Source: Aromatoleum tolulyticum (lineage in GTDB: Bacteria; Pseudomonadota; Gammaproteobacteria; Burkholderiales; Rhodocyclaceae). From it: a stretch of DNA of 64,000 nt. The notes beneath the pieces are model-generated. The model was not told the DNA's origin. It saw only the letters and a program-made list of their open reading frames with translations, and searched no databases. Made by a program: the position numbers and the translations under genes. The DNA lies in NCBI RefSeq assembly GCF_900156155.1, contig NZ_FTMD01000001.1, positions 186,001-250,000 of the forward strand. Direction: 5' to 3'. Positions 26,190 to 35,913 of this stretch are shown here, piece after piece (position 1 is the first letter of the stretch; every line of letters starts with the position of its first letter).

Positions 26190-27119
26190 ATGAATGGCAA
26201 ACACATCGGCTGGATCGTCCTGCTCCTGCTCGGGCTGGTCGCGCCCTTCCTCGTCTATCCCGTGCTGGTGATGAAGATCCTGTGCTTCGCGCTGTTCGCC
26301 TGCGCGTTCAACCTGCTGCTCGGCTACACCGGCCTGCTGTCCTTCGGCCACGCCGCCTTCCTCGGCTCCGCCGGCTACCTCTGCGGCTACACGATGCAAG
26401 GGCTCGGTCTGTCGCCGGAGCTGGGCCTCCTCGCCGGCACGGTGGGCGCCGCGGCGCTGGGCTTCATCTTCGGCAGCCTCGCGATCCGCCGCGCCGGCAT
26501 CTATTTCGCGATGATCACGCTCGCGCTCGCCCAGCTCGTGTATTTCCTTGCGCTGCAGTTCCCCTTCACCGGCGGCGAGGACGGCATGCAGGGCATTCCA
26601 CGCGGCCACCTGTTCGGCCTCATCGATCTCTCCGACACGATGAACATGTATTTCTTCGTGCTCGCGGTATTCCTGTTCGGTTTCTGGGTGATAGACCGCG
26701 CGATCGACTCGCCCTTCGGCCAGGTGCTGAAGGCGATCCGCGAGAACGAGCCGCGCGCGATCTCGCTCGGCTACGACGTCGATCGCTACAAGCTGCTCGC
26801 CTTCGTGCTGTCGGCCGCGCTTGCGGGCCTCGCCGGCGCGACCAAGACCCTCGTGTTCCAGCTCGCGTCGCTGACCGACGTGCATTGGCACATGTCCGGC
26901 GAAGTCGTGCTGATGACGCTGCTGGGCGGGGTAGGCACGGTGTTCGGCCCCATCGTCGGCGCGACCATCGTCGTGAGCCTGCAGAACTACGGCGCGGAAC
27001 TGGGACAGTGGGTCACCGTGCTGACCGGCGTGATCTTCGTCGTCTGCGTGCTCGCCTTCCGCCGCGGCGTCGTCGGCGAAGTCGCGCTGCTGATCAAACG
27101 CTCGGGCATCCGGCCCTGA
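26190..27119 (+). CDS. livM: Permease LivM
   Basis: 309 residues, about nine TM segments. LLLGYTGLLSFGHAAFLGSAGY near the N-terminus and IRENEPRAISLGYDVDRYKLLAFVLSAALAGLAGA (about 190-225) are the LivM family signatures. Second inner-membrane subunit. The convergent FapA-like gene ends 16 bases downstream, with no visible terminator between them. Confidence 0.95.
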   Translation: MNGKHIGWIVLLLLGLVAPFLVYPVLVMKILCFALFACAFNLLLGYTGLLSFGHAAFLGSAGYLCGYTMQGLGLSPELGLLAGTVGAAALGFIFGSLAIRRAGIYFAMITLALAQLVYFLALQFPFTGGEDGMQGIPRGHLFGLIDLSDTMNMYFFVLAVFLFGFWVIDRAIDSPFGQVLKAIRENEPRAISLGYDVDRYKLLAFVLSAALAGLAGATKTLVFQLASLTDVHWHMSGEVVLMTLLGGVGTVFGPIVGATIVVSLQNYGAELGQWVTVLTGVIFVVCVLAFRRGVVGEVALLIKRSGIRP

Positions 27120-27135
27120 CGCAGGCGCCGGACGC

Positions 27136-29094
27136 TCAACCCGTCTCGCCCGCGCTTCCGGCCGGGCTCCACTCGAAGCTGCCGCTGCTGCCGGCGAACA
27201 GCGGCCGGCTGCCGCCGGGCGCAGCCCGCAGGAAGGCCCTCAGCTCTCCCGGCGCCAAGCTTTGTGGCGCCTTCGCATCGGCGGCCAGATACCGCGCCCG
27301 CACGATCACATCGCCCGCGATGTCGCCGATGCGGCAATGGATCGATGCGGCCGCCGCCTGCCGCGCCGCTTCCACCGCAGCGATCCCCGCGAGCAGTTTG
27401 TCGCGATGCGCCGCGCGCGCCTTGCCCTGCTCCGACAGCTGCGCCATGGCCTTGAGCACCGGCGTCACGCTGTCGCGCAGCTTGTGGAAGGCGACCTGCT
27501 GTTCGGCGCTCAACGCGATCTCCTCGCGGCGGACCCTGGCGGCGACGGTCAGGTAGTTGGTCACCCCGGGTCGCGCGCGCAAGGTCTCCATGATCTGCTT
27601 CGCCTGCTCGTCGGCCGCCTGTAGCTCGCCGAGCTGCGCGCGTGCCGCCTTGATCAGCTCGCCCTGCGCGGCTTCGGGCGGCACCAGGACGGACACGACG
27701 GTCTCGGCCGGTCCGTGCGGACGCACCTGCGCGACGGCGATCCTGCACCCGGCCAGCACCGAGGCTTCGGCAAGGGCAATGTCCAGCTCGTCGGCGAGGA
27801 TGTCGCAGCCGACGGCCCGTTCGCGCACCACGACGCAGCGACCGACGATCAGGCTGTTCTCGGCATGCTGCAGCGTCACCTCGCCGTCCGGCGCAAGGAT
27901 CGTCGCGCCGCTGACACGCCCGTCCACCGCGACCTGCCCGCCCGGATTCACGATCGCACCGCCGCTCAGGTTCTTCTTCAGCACGACCGCGCCGCCATGC
28001 GACACGAGCTTGCCGAATACGTCCGCGAAGGTCGTCACGTTGAGCCCTTCGACCACACGGCCTTCCTGGATCTCGCCGTGCTCCTCGTAATCGTCGCCCA
28101 TCAGCACGAGGTCGCCCGTCGTCCGCAGGCTCACGCCGGCACGATTGACGATCTTGTCCGTCACCGAGATCTTGCTCGACGCCTCGTCGATGTCGAGGAA
28201 ACCGTCGATCGTCGCGACCATGAACTCACCGTCGGGCCCGCTCTCGACACGCGTGCCCGCACCCGCGAGCGCGGCAAAGTCGATGTCCTTTGGCAGCGCG
28301 GGCGCCACCGCCCGGCCGTCGAGTTCGCGGCCCGGTTCGCCGGGCACAGGCGGCCGTTTGCGCAGCAGCTTCTCGCCCGCGCGGATCTGCGGAAAACGGT
28401 TGCGGAAGCGGGCGAGATCGACGCGCCCGTCCGGCAACAGCCCCGGCGCGTCATCGCGGTGCATGCCCGCCGAAAGCTCCTCGACGCACGCATCGCGGCC
28501 GGCACCCGGCGGTACGGCGTGGGCGATGACAACCCTGCCCGTGCGCTCGCTGTCGATCGCACCGCGCACGACGGACTCGTCGATGCCGCAGCGCAGGCCC
28601 TTCAGCCACGCCTGGGCGACGAACTCGTCGAAATCGAGCCGGGTCTTCTGCGTGACCGTCTCGAACTCCGTACCATCCGCCGAACCACCCGCGGCGGTGC
28701 GCGGCACCGTGCAGTCGATACTCACCGGCTCGAACAGGTATTCCGCACGCGCGCCCGAGATCTTGAGGCCCCGATAAAGCGGCATGCGCACCGGCAGGAT
28801 GTGGGTCATGCCGGCGGCGAAGCGCACGCGCGGCGGCTGCCCGGTGGTCGCGCAAGCCTCGACTTCGTCATCGACGCACCCCGCCTCGCAATCGAATGCC
28901 AGGCGCACGAAGGCGGCGTAGTCGAGTTCCCGGAAGCAGATGCCGCGAATGAACGCCCGGTCCACCCACGCGCGAAACTCCGCAGCGCCCCCCAATTGCG
29001 ACAGATCGACCCACAGCCCGTCTTCGTCACGGACGATGAAGCCCGGCAACGGTTCGTCCCCGTCCCCCCGAGATTCGGCCACATTGGCAACCAT
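27136..29094 (-). CDS. FapA (DUF342) family protein
   Basis: 652 residues from ATG 29094 (a TTG at 29112 would add six residues). An N-terminal domain (about 20-260) precedes the DUF342/FapA repeats (about 270-450) with successive beta-helix-like rungs (GEIQEGRVVEGLNVTTFADVF, GGAIVNPGGQVAVDG, GATILAPDGEVTLQ) and a C-terminal helical stalk (about 500-590). FapA-type proteins are polymerising or scaffold proteins of unclear function in proteobacteria, sometimes near motility or signalling genes. No TM or signal peptide. Single-gene unit, divergent from thiL. Confidence 0.8.
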   Translation of the reverse strand: MVANVAESRGDGDEPLPGFIVRDEDGLWVDLSQLGGAAEFRAWVDRAFIRGICFRELDYAAFVRLAFDCEAGCVDDEVEACATTGQPPRVRFAAGMTHILPVRMPLYRGLKISGARAEYLFEPVSIDCTVPRTAAGGSADGTEFETVTQKTRLDFDEFVAQAWLKGLRCGIDESVVRGAIDSERTGRVVIAHAVPPGAGRDACVEELSAGMHRDDAPGLLPDGRVDLARFRNRFPQIRAGEKLLRKRPPVPGEPGRELDGRAVAPALPKDIDFAALAGAGTRVESGPDGEFMVATIDGFLDIDEASSKISVTDKIVNRAGVSLRTTGDLVLMGDDYEEHGEIQEGRVVEGLNVTTFADVFGKLVSHGGAVVLKKNLSGGAIVNPGGQVAVDGRVSGATILAPDGEVTLQHAENSLIVGRCVVVRERAVGCDILADELDIALAEASVLAGCRIAVAQVRPHGPAETVVSVLVPPEAAQGELIKAARAQLGELQAADEQAKQIMETLRARPGVTNYLTVAARVRREEIALSAEQQVAFHKLRDSVTPVLKAMAQLSEQGKARAAHRDKLLAGIAAVEAARQAAAASIHCRIGDIAGDVIVRARYLAADAKAPQSLAPGELRAFLRAAPGGSRPLFAGSSGSFEWSPAGSAGETG

Positions 29095-29230
29095 CCCGCC
29101 CCCCGCCAGCAATATTTGTTTTCATCTTACCCGTCGGCGCGCGGCGCGGGCGCTCCGCATTCAGGTGCCGTTGGTCGCAGCCGCCACGACTGCGGTAAGC
29201 TTGCGCGCGATCAACCGCGCCGCGCCGCCC

Positions 29231-30190
29231 ATGCCCTCCGAGTTCGACCTCATCCGCCGCCACTTCACCCGCCCCGCGCACCACACGACGCTGTCGGTCG
29301 GCGACGACGCGGCATTGCTCGCGCCGCGGGCGGGCATGCAGCTCGCCGTATCGACCGACATGCTGGTCGCCGGCACGCACTTCTTCGCCGATGCCGACCC
29401 CGAGGCGCTGGGCTGGAAGACCCTCGCGGTGAACGTCTCCGATCTCGCCGCGATGGGCGCCGAGCCGCGCTGGGCCGTGCTCGCGCTGTCGCTGCCGGCA
29501 GCCGACGAAGCGTGGATCGCGGCCTTCGCCCGTGGCTTCTTCGCCTGCGCCGACGCGTTCGGCGTCGATCTCGCGGGCGGCGACACCACGCGCGGCCCCT
29601 TGAACCTGTGCGTGACGATCTTCGGCGAAGTCCCGGCCGGGGCGGCAGTCACGCGCGGCGGCGCACGCACCGGCGACGACCTGTGGATCACCGGAACGCC
29701 CGGTCACGCGGCGCTCGGTCTCGCACACCTGCGCGGCGAAGTCGCGCTCGGCGCGGACGCTGCGCGCACATGCCTCGCCGCCCTGCACCGCCCGCAGCCG
29801 CGCGTCGCGTTCGGGCAGGCCCTGCGCGGCATCGCCAGCGCGATGCTCGACGTCTCCGACGGGCTGCTCGGCGACCTCGGCCACATCCTCGAATGTTCCG
29901 GCTGCGGCGCGCTTATCGACGTCGCCGCACTGCCCCTTGCCGCCCTGCACGCCTGCGGGGCCGACGACGCCCTCGCGCGGCGCTGCCTGCTGTCGGGCGG
30001 CGACGACTACGAACTCCTGTTCGCCGCGCCGCCCGCGCAGCGCGAGCGCCTCGCCGCGCTCGCCCACGGGCACGGGCTGCCGCTGTCGCGCATCGGCACG
30101 ATCACCGCGAGCGCCGGCGAACTCGTGCTGCGCGAGACCGACGGCCGCGAGCACCCGACGGCCCACGCCGGCTACGACCATTTCGCCTGA
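29231..30190 (+). CDS. thiL: Thiamine-monophosphate kinase
   Basis: 319 residues from ATG 29231 (MPSEFDLIRRHF). AIRS/PurM-like fold: VGDDAALLAP (Mg-ATP site), STDMLVAGTHFFADADPEALGWK, VNVSDLAAMGAEPRW and LDVSDGLLGDLGHIL are ThiL motifs. It phosphorylates TMP to the cofactor TPP. Followed 21 bases later by pgpA, the conserved thiL-pgpA order. Longer in-frame readings upstream overlap the divergent gene and are not supported. Confidence 0.96.
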   Translation: MPSEFDLIRRHFTRPAHHTTLSVGDDAALLAPRAGMQLAVSTDMLVAGTHFFADADPEALGWKTLAVNVSDLAAMGAEPRWAVLALSLPAADEAWIAAFARGFFACADAFGVDLAGGDTTRGPLNLCVTIFGEVPAGAAVTRGGARTGDDLWITGTPGHAALGLAHLRGEVALGADAARTCLAALHRPQPRVAFGQALRGIASAMLDVSDGLLGDLGHILECSGCGALIDVAALPLAALHACGADDALARRCLLSGGDDYELLFAAPPAQRERLAALAHGHGLPLSRIGTITASAGELVLRETDGREHPTAHAGYDHFA

Positions 30191-30211
30191 CCCACGCACC
30201 GAAGGCCGTCC

Positions 30212-30691
30212 ATGCGCCCCACCGTCCGCCTGCTCCTGAGCCACCCCGCGCACTTCATCTCGCTCGGGTTCGGCTCCGGCCTGTCCCCGCGCGCGCCGGG
30301 CACCGCCGGCACCCTCGCCGCCTGGCTGCTCTATCCGCTGCTGCGCGCGCCGATCTCCGAATTCGTGTTCCTCGCCCTGCTCGCGAGCTTCTTCGTCGCC
30401 GGCATCATCGCGGCCGACCGCACCGGGCGCGCCCTCGGCACACCGGACCACGGCGCGATCGTGTGGGACGAGATCGTCGCGTTCTGGCTCGTGCTGTTCT
30501 TCGCTCCGCCCGGACTGGCGTGGCAGGCGACCGCCTTCGCGCTGTTCCGCTTCTTCGACATCGTCAAACCGCAGCCCATCCGCTGGGCCGACAGCCACGT
30601 CGGCGGCGGCTTCGGCGTGATGCTCGACGACCTGATCGCCGCCGGCTACGCGATCCTCGCGCTCGCCATGCTCAAGCACTTCCTCGGGTGA
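30212..30691 (+). CDS. pgpA: Phosphatidylglycerophosphatase A
   Basis: 159 residues with three to four TM segments. GSGLSPRAPGTAGTLAA, VWDEIVAFWL and FRFFDIVKPQPIRWAD are PgpA signatures (metal-binding Asp/Glu). Dephosphorylates PGP to phosphatidylglycerol in the inner membrane. It sits between thiL and pncC with gaps of 21 and 4 bases, so the three are one unit. Confidence 0.96.
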   Translation: MRPTVRLLLSHPAHFISLGFGSGLSPRAPGTAGTLAAWLLYPLLRAPISEFVFLALLASFFVAGIIAADRTGRALGTPDHGAIVWDEIVAFWLVLFFAPPGLAWQATAFALFRFFDIVKPQPIRWADSHVGGGFGVMLDDLIAAGYAILALAMLKHFLG

Positions 30692-30695
30692 GCCG

Positions 30696-31175
30696 ATGAT
30701 CGACGAAGAACTGCACGCCCTGTCGCGCCGGGTCGGCGACTGGCTCGCCGCGCGCGGCGCAACCCTCGCGTGCGCGGAATCCTGCACCGGCGGCTGGGTC
30801 GCGCAGACCGTGACCGCCACCGCCGGCAGCTCCGGCTGGTTCGACCGCGGCTTCGTGACCTATTCGAACGAAGCCAAGCAGGAACTCCTCGGCGTGACCG
30901 CGGCGACGCTCGCCCGCCACGGCGCCGTCAGCGAGGAAACGGTGCGCGAAATGGTCGCCGGCACCCTCGCGCACAGCCGCGCACGCTATGCCCTGGCGGT
31001 TTCCGGCGTCGCCGGCCCGGGCGGCGGCACCGCCGCCAAGCCGGTCGGGATGGTGTGCTTCGCATGGGGCGAGCGCGGCGGCGAGGTCCGCAGCGAGACC
31101 GTCCGCTTCGCCGGCGATCGCACCGGAATCCGGCGCCAGGCGGTCATCCGCGCGCTCGCCGAGTTGATGACATAA
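30696..31175 (+). CDS. pncC: Nicotinamide-nucleotide amidase (CinA C-terminal domain)
   Basis: 159 residues, stand-alone CinA-C domain: LACAESCTGGWVAQTVTATAGSSGWFDRGFVTYSNEAKQELLGV, then AVSGVAGPGGGTAAKPVGMV. The Ser in ESCTGG is the catalytic nucleophile of PncC, which deamidates NMN to NaMN in pyridine nucleotide recycling. It begins four bases after pgpA and precedes recA, a common proteobacterial order. Confidence 0.95.
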   Translation: MIDEELHALSRRVGDWLAARGATLACAESCTGGWVAQTVTATAGSSGWFDRGFVTYSNEAKQELLGVTAATLARHGAVSEETVREMVAGTLAHSRARYALAVSGVAGPGGGTAAKPVGMVCFAWGERGGEVRSETVRFAGDRTGIRRQAVIRALAELMT

Positions 31176-31192
31176 TCATATTTAGATCGTCA

Positions 31193-31207
31193 TGCAGGCG
31201 ACCTGCA
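31193..31207 (+). promoter_or_regulatory. Inverted repeat upstream of recA
   Basis: TGCAGG-CGA-CCTGCA lies 54 bases before the recA ATG. CATAAT (31229-31234) is a possible -10. There is no E. coli-type CTGT-N8-ACAG SOS box: the single CTGT at 31223 is not followed by the second half. Whether the repeat is a LexA site of another type cannot be told. Confidence 0.35.
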
Positions 31208-31260
31208 ACACACCAGCAATCTCTGTGCCATAATTCCCCAACGTTTTGAAAGGACAGGAC

Positions 31261-32295
<1,035 letters not shown>

Positions 32296-32312
32296 CGCCC
32301 CTTCCCGGGATC

Positions 32313-32762
32313 ATGCCGGAGACGAGCCTGCGGGAACGCGCCTTGCGGCACCTCGCGCGTCGCGAGCACTCGCGCGCCGAACTTGCCCGCAAGCTCGCCC
32401 CGCACGGCGCAGCCGAAGAGATCGAAGACGTGCTCGACCGCATCACCGAACTCGGCCTGCTCAGCGACCACCGTTTCGCCGAAGCCTGGGTGCGCAGCAA
32501 GGCTGCCCGCTTCGGCACGGCGCGCCTGCGGCGTGAGCTCGCACAGCGCGGCGTCGGGCGCGACACGATAGACGCGGCGCTCGACGCCGAAGCCGTCGAG
32601 GATGACGTCGAGCGCGCGCGCGCCGTATGGCGCGGCAAGTTCGGCGCCGCGCCGGCCGATGCGCGCGAGTGGGCGCGCCAGGCGAGATTCCTGCAAGGTC
32701 GTGGCTTCGGCACCGACGTGATCCGCAAGATATTGAAAGAGAACCCCGATGAGTCTGCTTAA
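32313..32762 (+). CDS. recX: RecX, regulator of RecA
   Basis: 149 residues of three-helix repeats: [27 protein letters not shown] and [35 protein letters not shown] are RecX motifs. It limits RecA filament growth. The last 14 bases overlap the start of lptB, linking this DNA-repair unit to the envelope/rpoN unit. Confidence 0.93.
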   Translation: MPETSLRERALRHLARREHSRAELARKLAPHGAAEEIEDVLDRITELGLLSDHRFAEAWVRSKAARFGTARLRRELAQRGVGRDTIDAALDAEAVEDDVERARAVWRGKFGAAPADAREWARQARFLQGRGFGTDVIRKILKENPDESA

Positions 32763-33471
32763 GGTCGCCGGACTGCAGAAACGCTACAAGGCGCGCACCG
32801 TCGTCCACGATGTCGGCTTCGAAGTCGGCAGCGGCGAAGTGGTCGGACTGCTGGGCCCCAACGGCGCCGGCAAGACCACCTGCTTCTACATGATCGTGGG
32901 CCTCGTGCGCGCCGACGGCGGCGACATCCGCCTCGACGACGCCGAACTCACGCACATCCCGGTACATGCGCGGGCGCGCCTCGGCCTGTCCTACCTGCCG
33001 CAGGAAATGAGCGTGTTCCGCAAGCTCACCGTCGCCGAGAACATCCGCGCGGTGCTGGAACTGCAGGGCCTGGGCAGCGCACGCGTCGACGAACGCCTCG
33101 AGGAACTGCTCGAGGAGCTGGGCATCGCCCACCTGCGCGACAACACCGCCGTGTCGCTGTCCGGCGGCGAACGGCGCCGCTGCGAGATCGCCCGCGCACT
33201 GGCGACCGACCCACGCCTGATCCTGCTCGACGAACCCTTCGCGGGGGTCGATCCGATCGCGGTGCTCGACATCCAGAAGATCATCCGCTTCCTGCGCGAC
33301 CGCGGCATCGGGGTGCTGATCACCGATCACAACGTGCGCGAGACGCTCGGCATCTGCAACCGCGCCTACATCATCAGCGAAGGCCGCGTGCTCGCGAGCG
33401 GACGGCCCGACGAGATCGTCGCCAACGAACAGGTTCGCCGTGTCTATCTCGGCGAGCATTTCCGCCTCTGA
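32749..33471 (+). CDS. lptB: LPS export ABC transporter ATPase LptB
   Basis: 240 residues. Walker [14 protein letters not shown], LptB-specific [20 protein letters not shown], signature [15 protein letters not shown], Walker [17 protein letters not shown] and [12 protein letters not shown]. Powers extraction of LPS from the inner membrane with LptFG. Here it directly follows recX (14-base overlap) rather than lptC-lptA, its usual upstream partners, which are not in the window. rpoN follows 18 bases downstream. Confidence 0.97.
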   Translation: MSLLKVAGLQKRYKARTVVHDVGFEVGSGEVVGLLGPNGAGKTTCFYMIVGLVRADGGDIRLDDAELTHIPVHARARLGLSYLPQEMSVFRKLTVAENIRAVLELQGLGSARVDERLEELLEELGIAHLRDNTAVSLSGGERRRCEIARALATDPRLILLDEPFAGVDPIAVLDIQKIIRFLRDRGIGVLITDHNVRETLGICNRAYIISEGRVLASGRPDEIVANEQVRRVYLGEHFRL

Positions 33472-33489
33472 TCCAAGCAGCGTCGCCCC

Positions 33490-34935
33490 ATGAAACCGTC
33501 CCTCCAGCTCAAGATCTCCCAGCACCTCACGCTGACGCCGCAGCTGCAGCAATCGATCAAGCTGCTGCAGCTGTCCACGCTGGAGCTCAACCAGGAGCTG
33601 GAACGCTTCCTCCTCGAAAACCCCATGCTCGAGCGCGAGGACGGCGATGGCAGCGATTTTGCACCGGGCTCAGCCCAGGGCCCGGGCGAGACGCCGGAAG
33701 CCGGCAACCAGCCCGACACGCCGGCCCCCGGCGAGGAAGCGCATGGCGACGCCGAGCCGGCAAGCTTCGATGAGGCCGGCGAATGGTCGAGCGCGAGCAG
33801 CGGCTCGTCGAACCGCGACGATGACGACGATACCGACTTCCAGGAACTGCAGGCGGCCGGCACCAGCCTGCGCGACCACCTCGACCAGCAGGTCAGCCTG
33901 TCGCCGCTCTCGGACCGCGACCGTGCGCTGGTGCGCTTCATCATCGAGGCGCTCGACGACGACGGCTACCTCAACCAGTCGCTCGATGAACTGCTGCCGC
34001 TGCTGCCGCCGGAACTCGAATACGACCTGGACGACCTCTCGATCGCGCTGCACCACGTGCAGAACCTCGACCCGGCCGGCATCGGCGCGCGCACGCCGCA
34101 GGAATGCCTGAGCCTGCAGCTCCGGGCGATGCCGTCCTGCCCGACGCGCGACCTCGCGCTGAAGATCGTCGACGAGCATCTGGACCTGCTCGCCGAGCGC
34201 AACTTCCTGCGCATCAAGCGCGCCACCGGCTGCGACGACGACGCGCTGCGCGCCGCGCACGCGCTGATCTGCCGCCTCGACCCGCACCCGGGTTCGCAGC
34301 ACTCGGTACAGGAGACGCGCTATATCCTGCCCGACGTCGTCGTGCGCAAGGTGCGCAACCGCTGGACGGTCACGCTCAACCCCGAGGCGATGCCCAAGCT
34401 GCGCATCAATTCCCTGTACGCCAGCATCCTGCAGCAGAACCGCGGATCGGGCGGCGCGCTCACCAGCCAGCTGCAGGAAGCGCGCTGGCTGATCAAGAAT
34501 GTGCAACAACGTTTCGACACGATCCTGCGCGTTTCCCAGGCGATCGTTGACCAGCAGCGGCAGTTCTTCGATTATGGCGATGTGGCGATGCGACCTCTGA
34601 CGTTGAGGGAGATCGCGGACCAGCTCGAGCTGCACGAATCGACGGTCTCGCGAGTCACGACGCAGAAATTCATGGCCACACCGCGCGGCGTGTTCGAACT
34701 GAAGTACTTTTTCGGCAGCCACGTTGCCACCGACACCGGTGGGGCGGCATCTTCCACGGCGATTCGAGCGCTGATTCGCCAGCTGGTGGAGGCCGAAGAC
34801 AGGAAGAAGCCCCTGTCCGACGCGAAAATTGCCGAATTGTTGGGCCAGCAGGGTATCGTGGTGGCACGCAGGACGATCGCGAAGTACCGCGAGTCACTCA
34901 ATATCCCGCCGGTCAGCCTGCGCAAAGCGATCTGA
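33490..34935 (+). CDS. rpoN: RNA polymerase sigma-54 factor
   Basis: 481 residues: region I (MKPSLQLKISQHLTLTPQLQQSIKLLQLSTLELNQ pattern), an acidic region II (about 50-110), the core-binding domain, an HTH (LREIADQLELHESTVSRVT) and the RpoN box ARRTIAKYRESLNIP near the C-terminus. Directs enhancer-dependent transcription such as nitrogen, motility and aromatic catabolism genes. It lies in the conserved lptB-rpoN-hpf-ptsN-hprK order. Confidence 0.99.
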   Translation: MKPSLQLKISQHLTLTPQLQQSIKLLQLSTLELNQELERFLLENPMLEREDGDGSDFAPGSAQGPGETPEAGNQPDTPAPGEEAHGDAEPASFDEAGEWSSASSGSSNRDDDDDTDFQELQAAGTSLRDHLDQQVSLSPLSDRDRALVRFIIEALDDDGYLNQSLDELLPLLPPELEYDLDDLSIALHHVQNLDPAGIGARTPQECLSLQLRAMPSCPTRDLALKIVDEHLDLLAERNFLRIKRATGCDDDALRAAHALICRLDPHPGSQHSVQETRYILPDVVVRKVRNRWTVTLNPEAMPKLRINSLYASILQQNRGSGGALTSQLQEARWLIKNVQQRFDTILRVSQAIVDQQRQFFDYGDVAMRPLTLREIADQLELHESTVSRVTTQKFMATPRGVFELKYFFGSHVATDTGGAASSTAIRALIRQLVEAEDRKKPLSDAKIAELLGQQGIVVARRTIAKYRESLNIPPVSLRKAI

Positions 34936-34964
34936 AAGACGATCTGACAATACGAGGAAACATC

Positions 34965-35291
34965 ATGAATCTCACCATCACCGGACATCATGTCGAAGTC
35001 ACCCCCGCGATCCGCGAGTACGTCAACACCAAGCTCGATCGCGTCATCCGCCACTTCGACAACGTGACCAGCGTCAGTGTGATCCTGTCGGTGGAGAAGC
35101 TGCGGCAGAAAGCGGAAGTCACGCTGCACGTACGCGGCAAGGACATCTACGTCGAGAGCGAGGACGGCGACATGTACGCCGCGATCGACAGCATGACCGA
35201 CAAGCTCGACCGCCAGGTCCTCAAGTACAAGGACAAGAACTACGACCACGGCCACGACACGCTGAAGCACCAGCAGCCGACCGAGCTGTGA
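34965..35291 (+). CDS. hpf: Ribosome hibernation promoting factor (short form)
   Basis: 108 residues, YfiA/HPF family: MNLTITGHHVEVTPAIREYVNTKLDRVIRHFDNV at the N-terminus and GDMYAAIDSMTDKLDRQVLKYKDK at the end. Binds the 30S decoding region and promotes 100S dimers in stationary phase. 29 bases after rpoN, SD CGAGGAAA. Confidence 0.96.
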   Translation: MNLTITGHHVEVTPAIREYVNTKLDRVIRHFDNVTSVSVILSVEKLRQKAEVTLHVRGKDIYVESEDGDMYAAIDSMTDKLDRQVLKYKDKNYDHGHDTLKHQQPTEL

Positions 35292-35325
35292 TCCTTTAAT
35301 TCGCGCCGGGGGTCCGGGGTGTGTT

Positions 35326-35331
35326 TATAAT
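35326..35331 (+). promoter_or_regulatory. -10 element upstream of ptsN
   Basis: A perfect TATAAT in the 136-base hpf-ptsN gap, in a tttataattcgcgcg context like other -10 sites in this window. No clear -35. It may start a ptsN-hprK transcript independent of rpoN. Confidence 0.45.
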
Positions 35332-35427
35332 TCGCGCGTTTTCAATCCGCGCCTGCTGCACACCCCGAGCCTCTTTCCGCGCCCTCCCGGCACCGGCAAG
35401 GCCCGTGTCGTGCAGGTGGTGATTCGC

Positions 35428-35913
35428 ATGAGCCTCATTGCCGAACTCCTGCCACCCTCGAACGTGGTCATCGATCTGGACGCCAGCAGCAAGAAGCGCG
35501 TCTTCGAACAAGCCGGACTCCTGTTCGAAAACAATCAGGGCATCGCCCGCAGCGTCGTCTTCGACAGCCTGTTTTCGCGCGAGCGCCTCGGCTCGACCGG
35601 ACTGGGCCAGGGCATCGCGATTCCCCACGGCCGCATCAAGGGCCTGAAGGAAGCCGCCGGCGCCTTCCTGCGCCTGTCCGCCCCGGTACAGTTCGACGCC
35701 CCCGACGGCCGCCCCGTCACGATGCTGTTCGTGCTGCTGGTGCCCGAACAGGCCAACGAGACCCACCTGCAACTGCTGTCCGAGCTCGCGCAGATGTTCA
35801 GCGACCGCGACTTCCGCGACCAGCTGCAGAACGCGCCCGACGCCGCGACGATCCATTCGCTGTTTGCCTCCTGGGGCCCGCATGAGGCAGACCAGCGTCG
35901 CGCGGCTGTATGA
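35428..35913 (+). CDS. ptsN: PTS-Ntr EIIA component
   Basis: 161 residues from ATG 35428 (AGGTGG eight bases upstream; a GTG at 35410 is the alternative). EIIA-Ntr fold with the phosphorylatable His in TGLGQGIAIPHGRIKG. Regulatory phosphotransfer protein influencing K+ transport, nitrogen and stress responses. It overlaps hprK by 32 bases, an unusually long but clear overlap. Confidence 0.95.
   Translation: MSLIAELLPPSNVVIDLDASSKKRVFEQAGLLFENNQGIARSVVFDSLFSRERLGSTGLGQGIAIPHGRIKGLKEAAGAFLRLSAPVQFDAPDGRPVTMLFVLLVPEQANETHLQLLSELAQMFSDRDFRDQLQNAPDAATIHSLFASWGPHEADQRRAAV

Noticed and set aside
27715-30699. 994-residue plus-strand frame
   Set aside because: It crosses the FapA gene antisense and thiL/pgpA in another frame. 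Arg/Ala/Pro-rich sequence without motifs; GC shadow.
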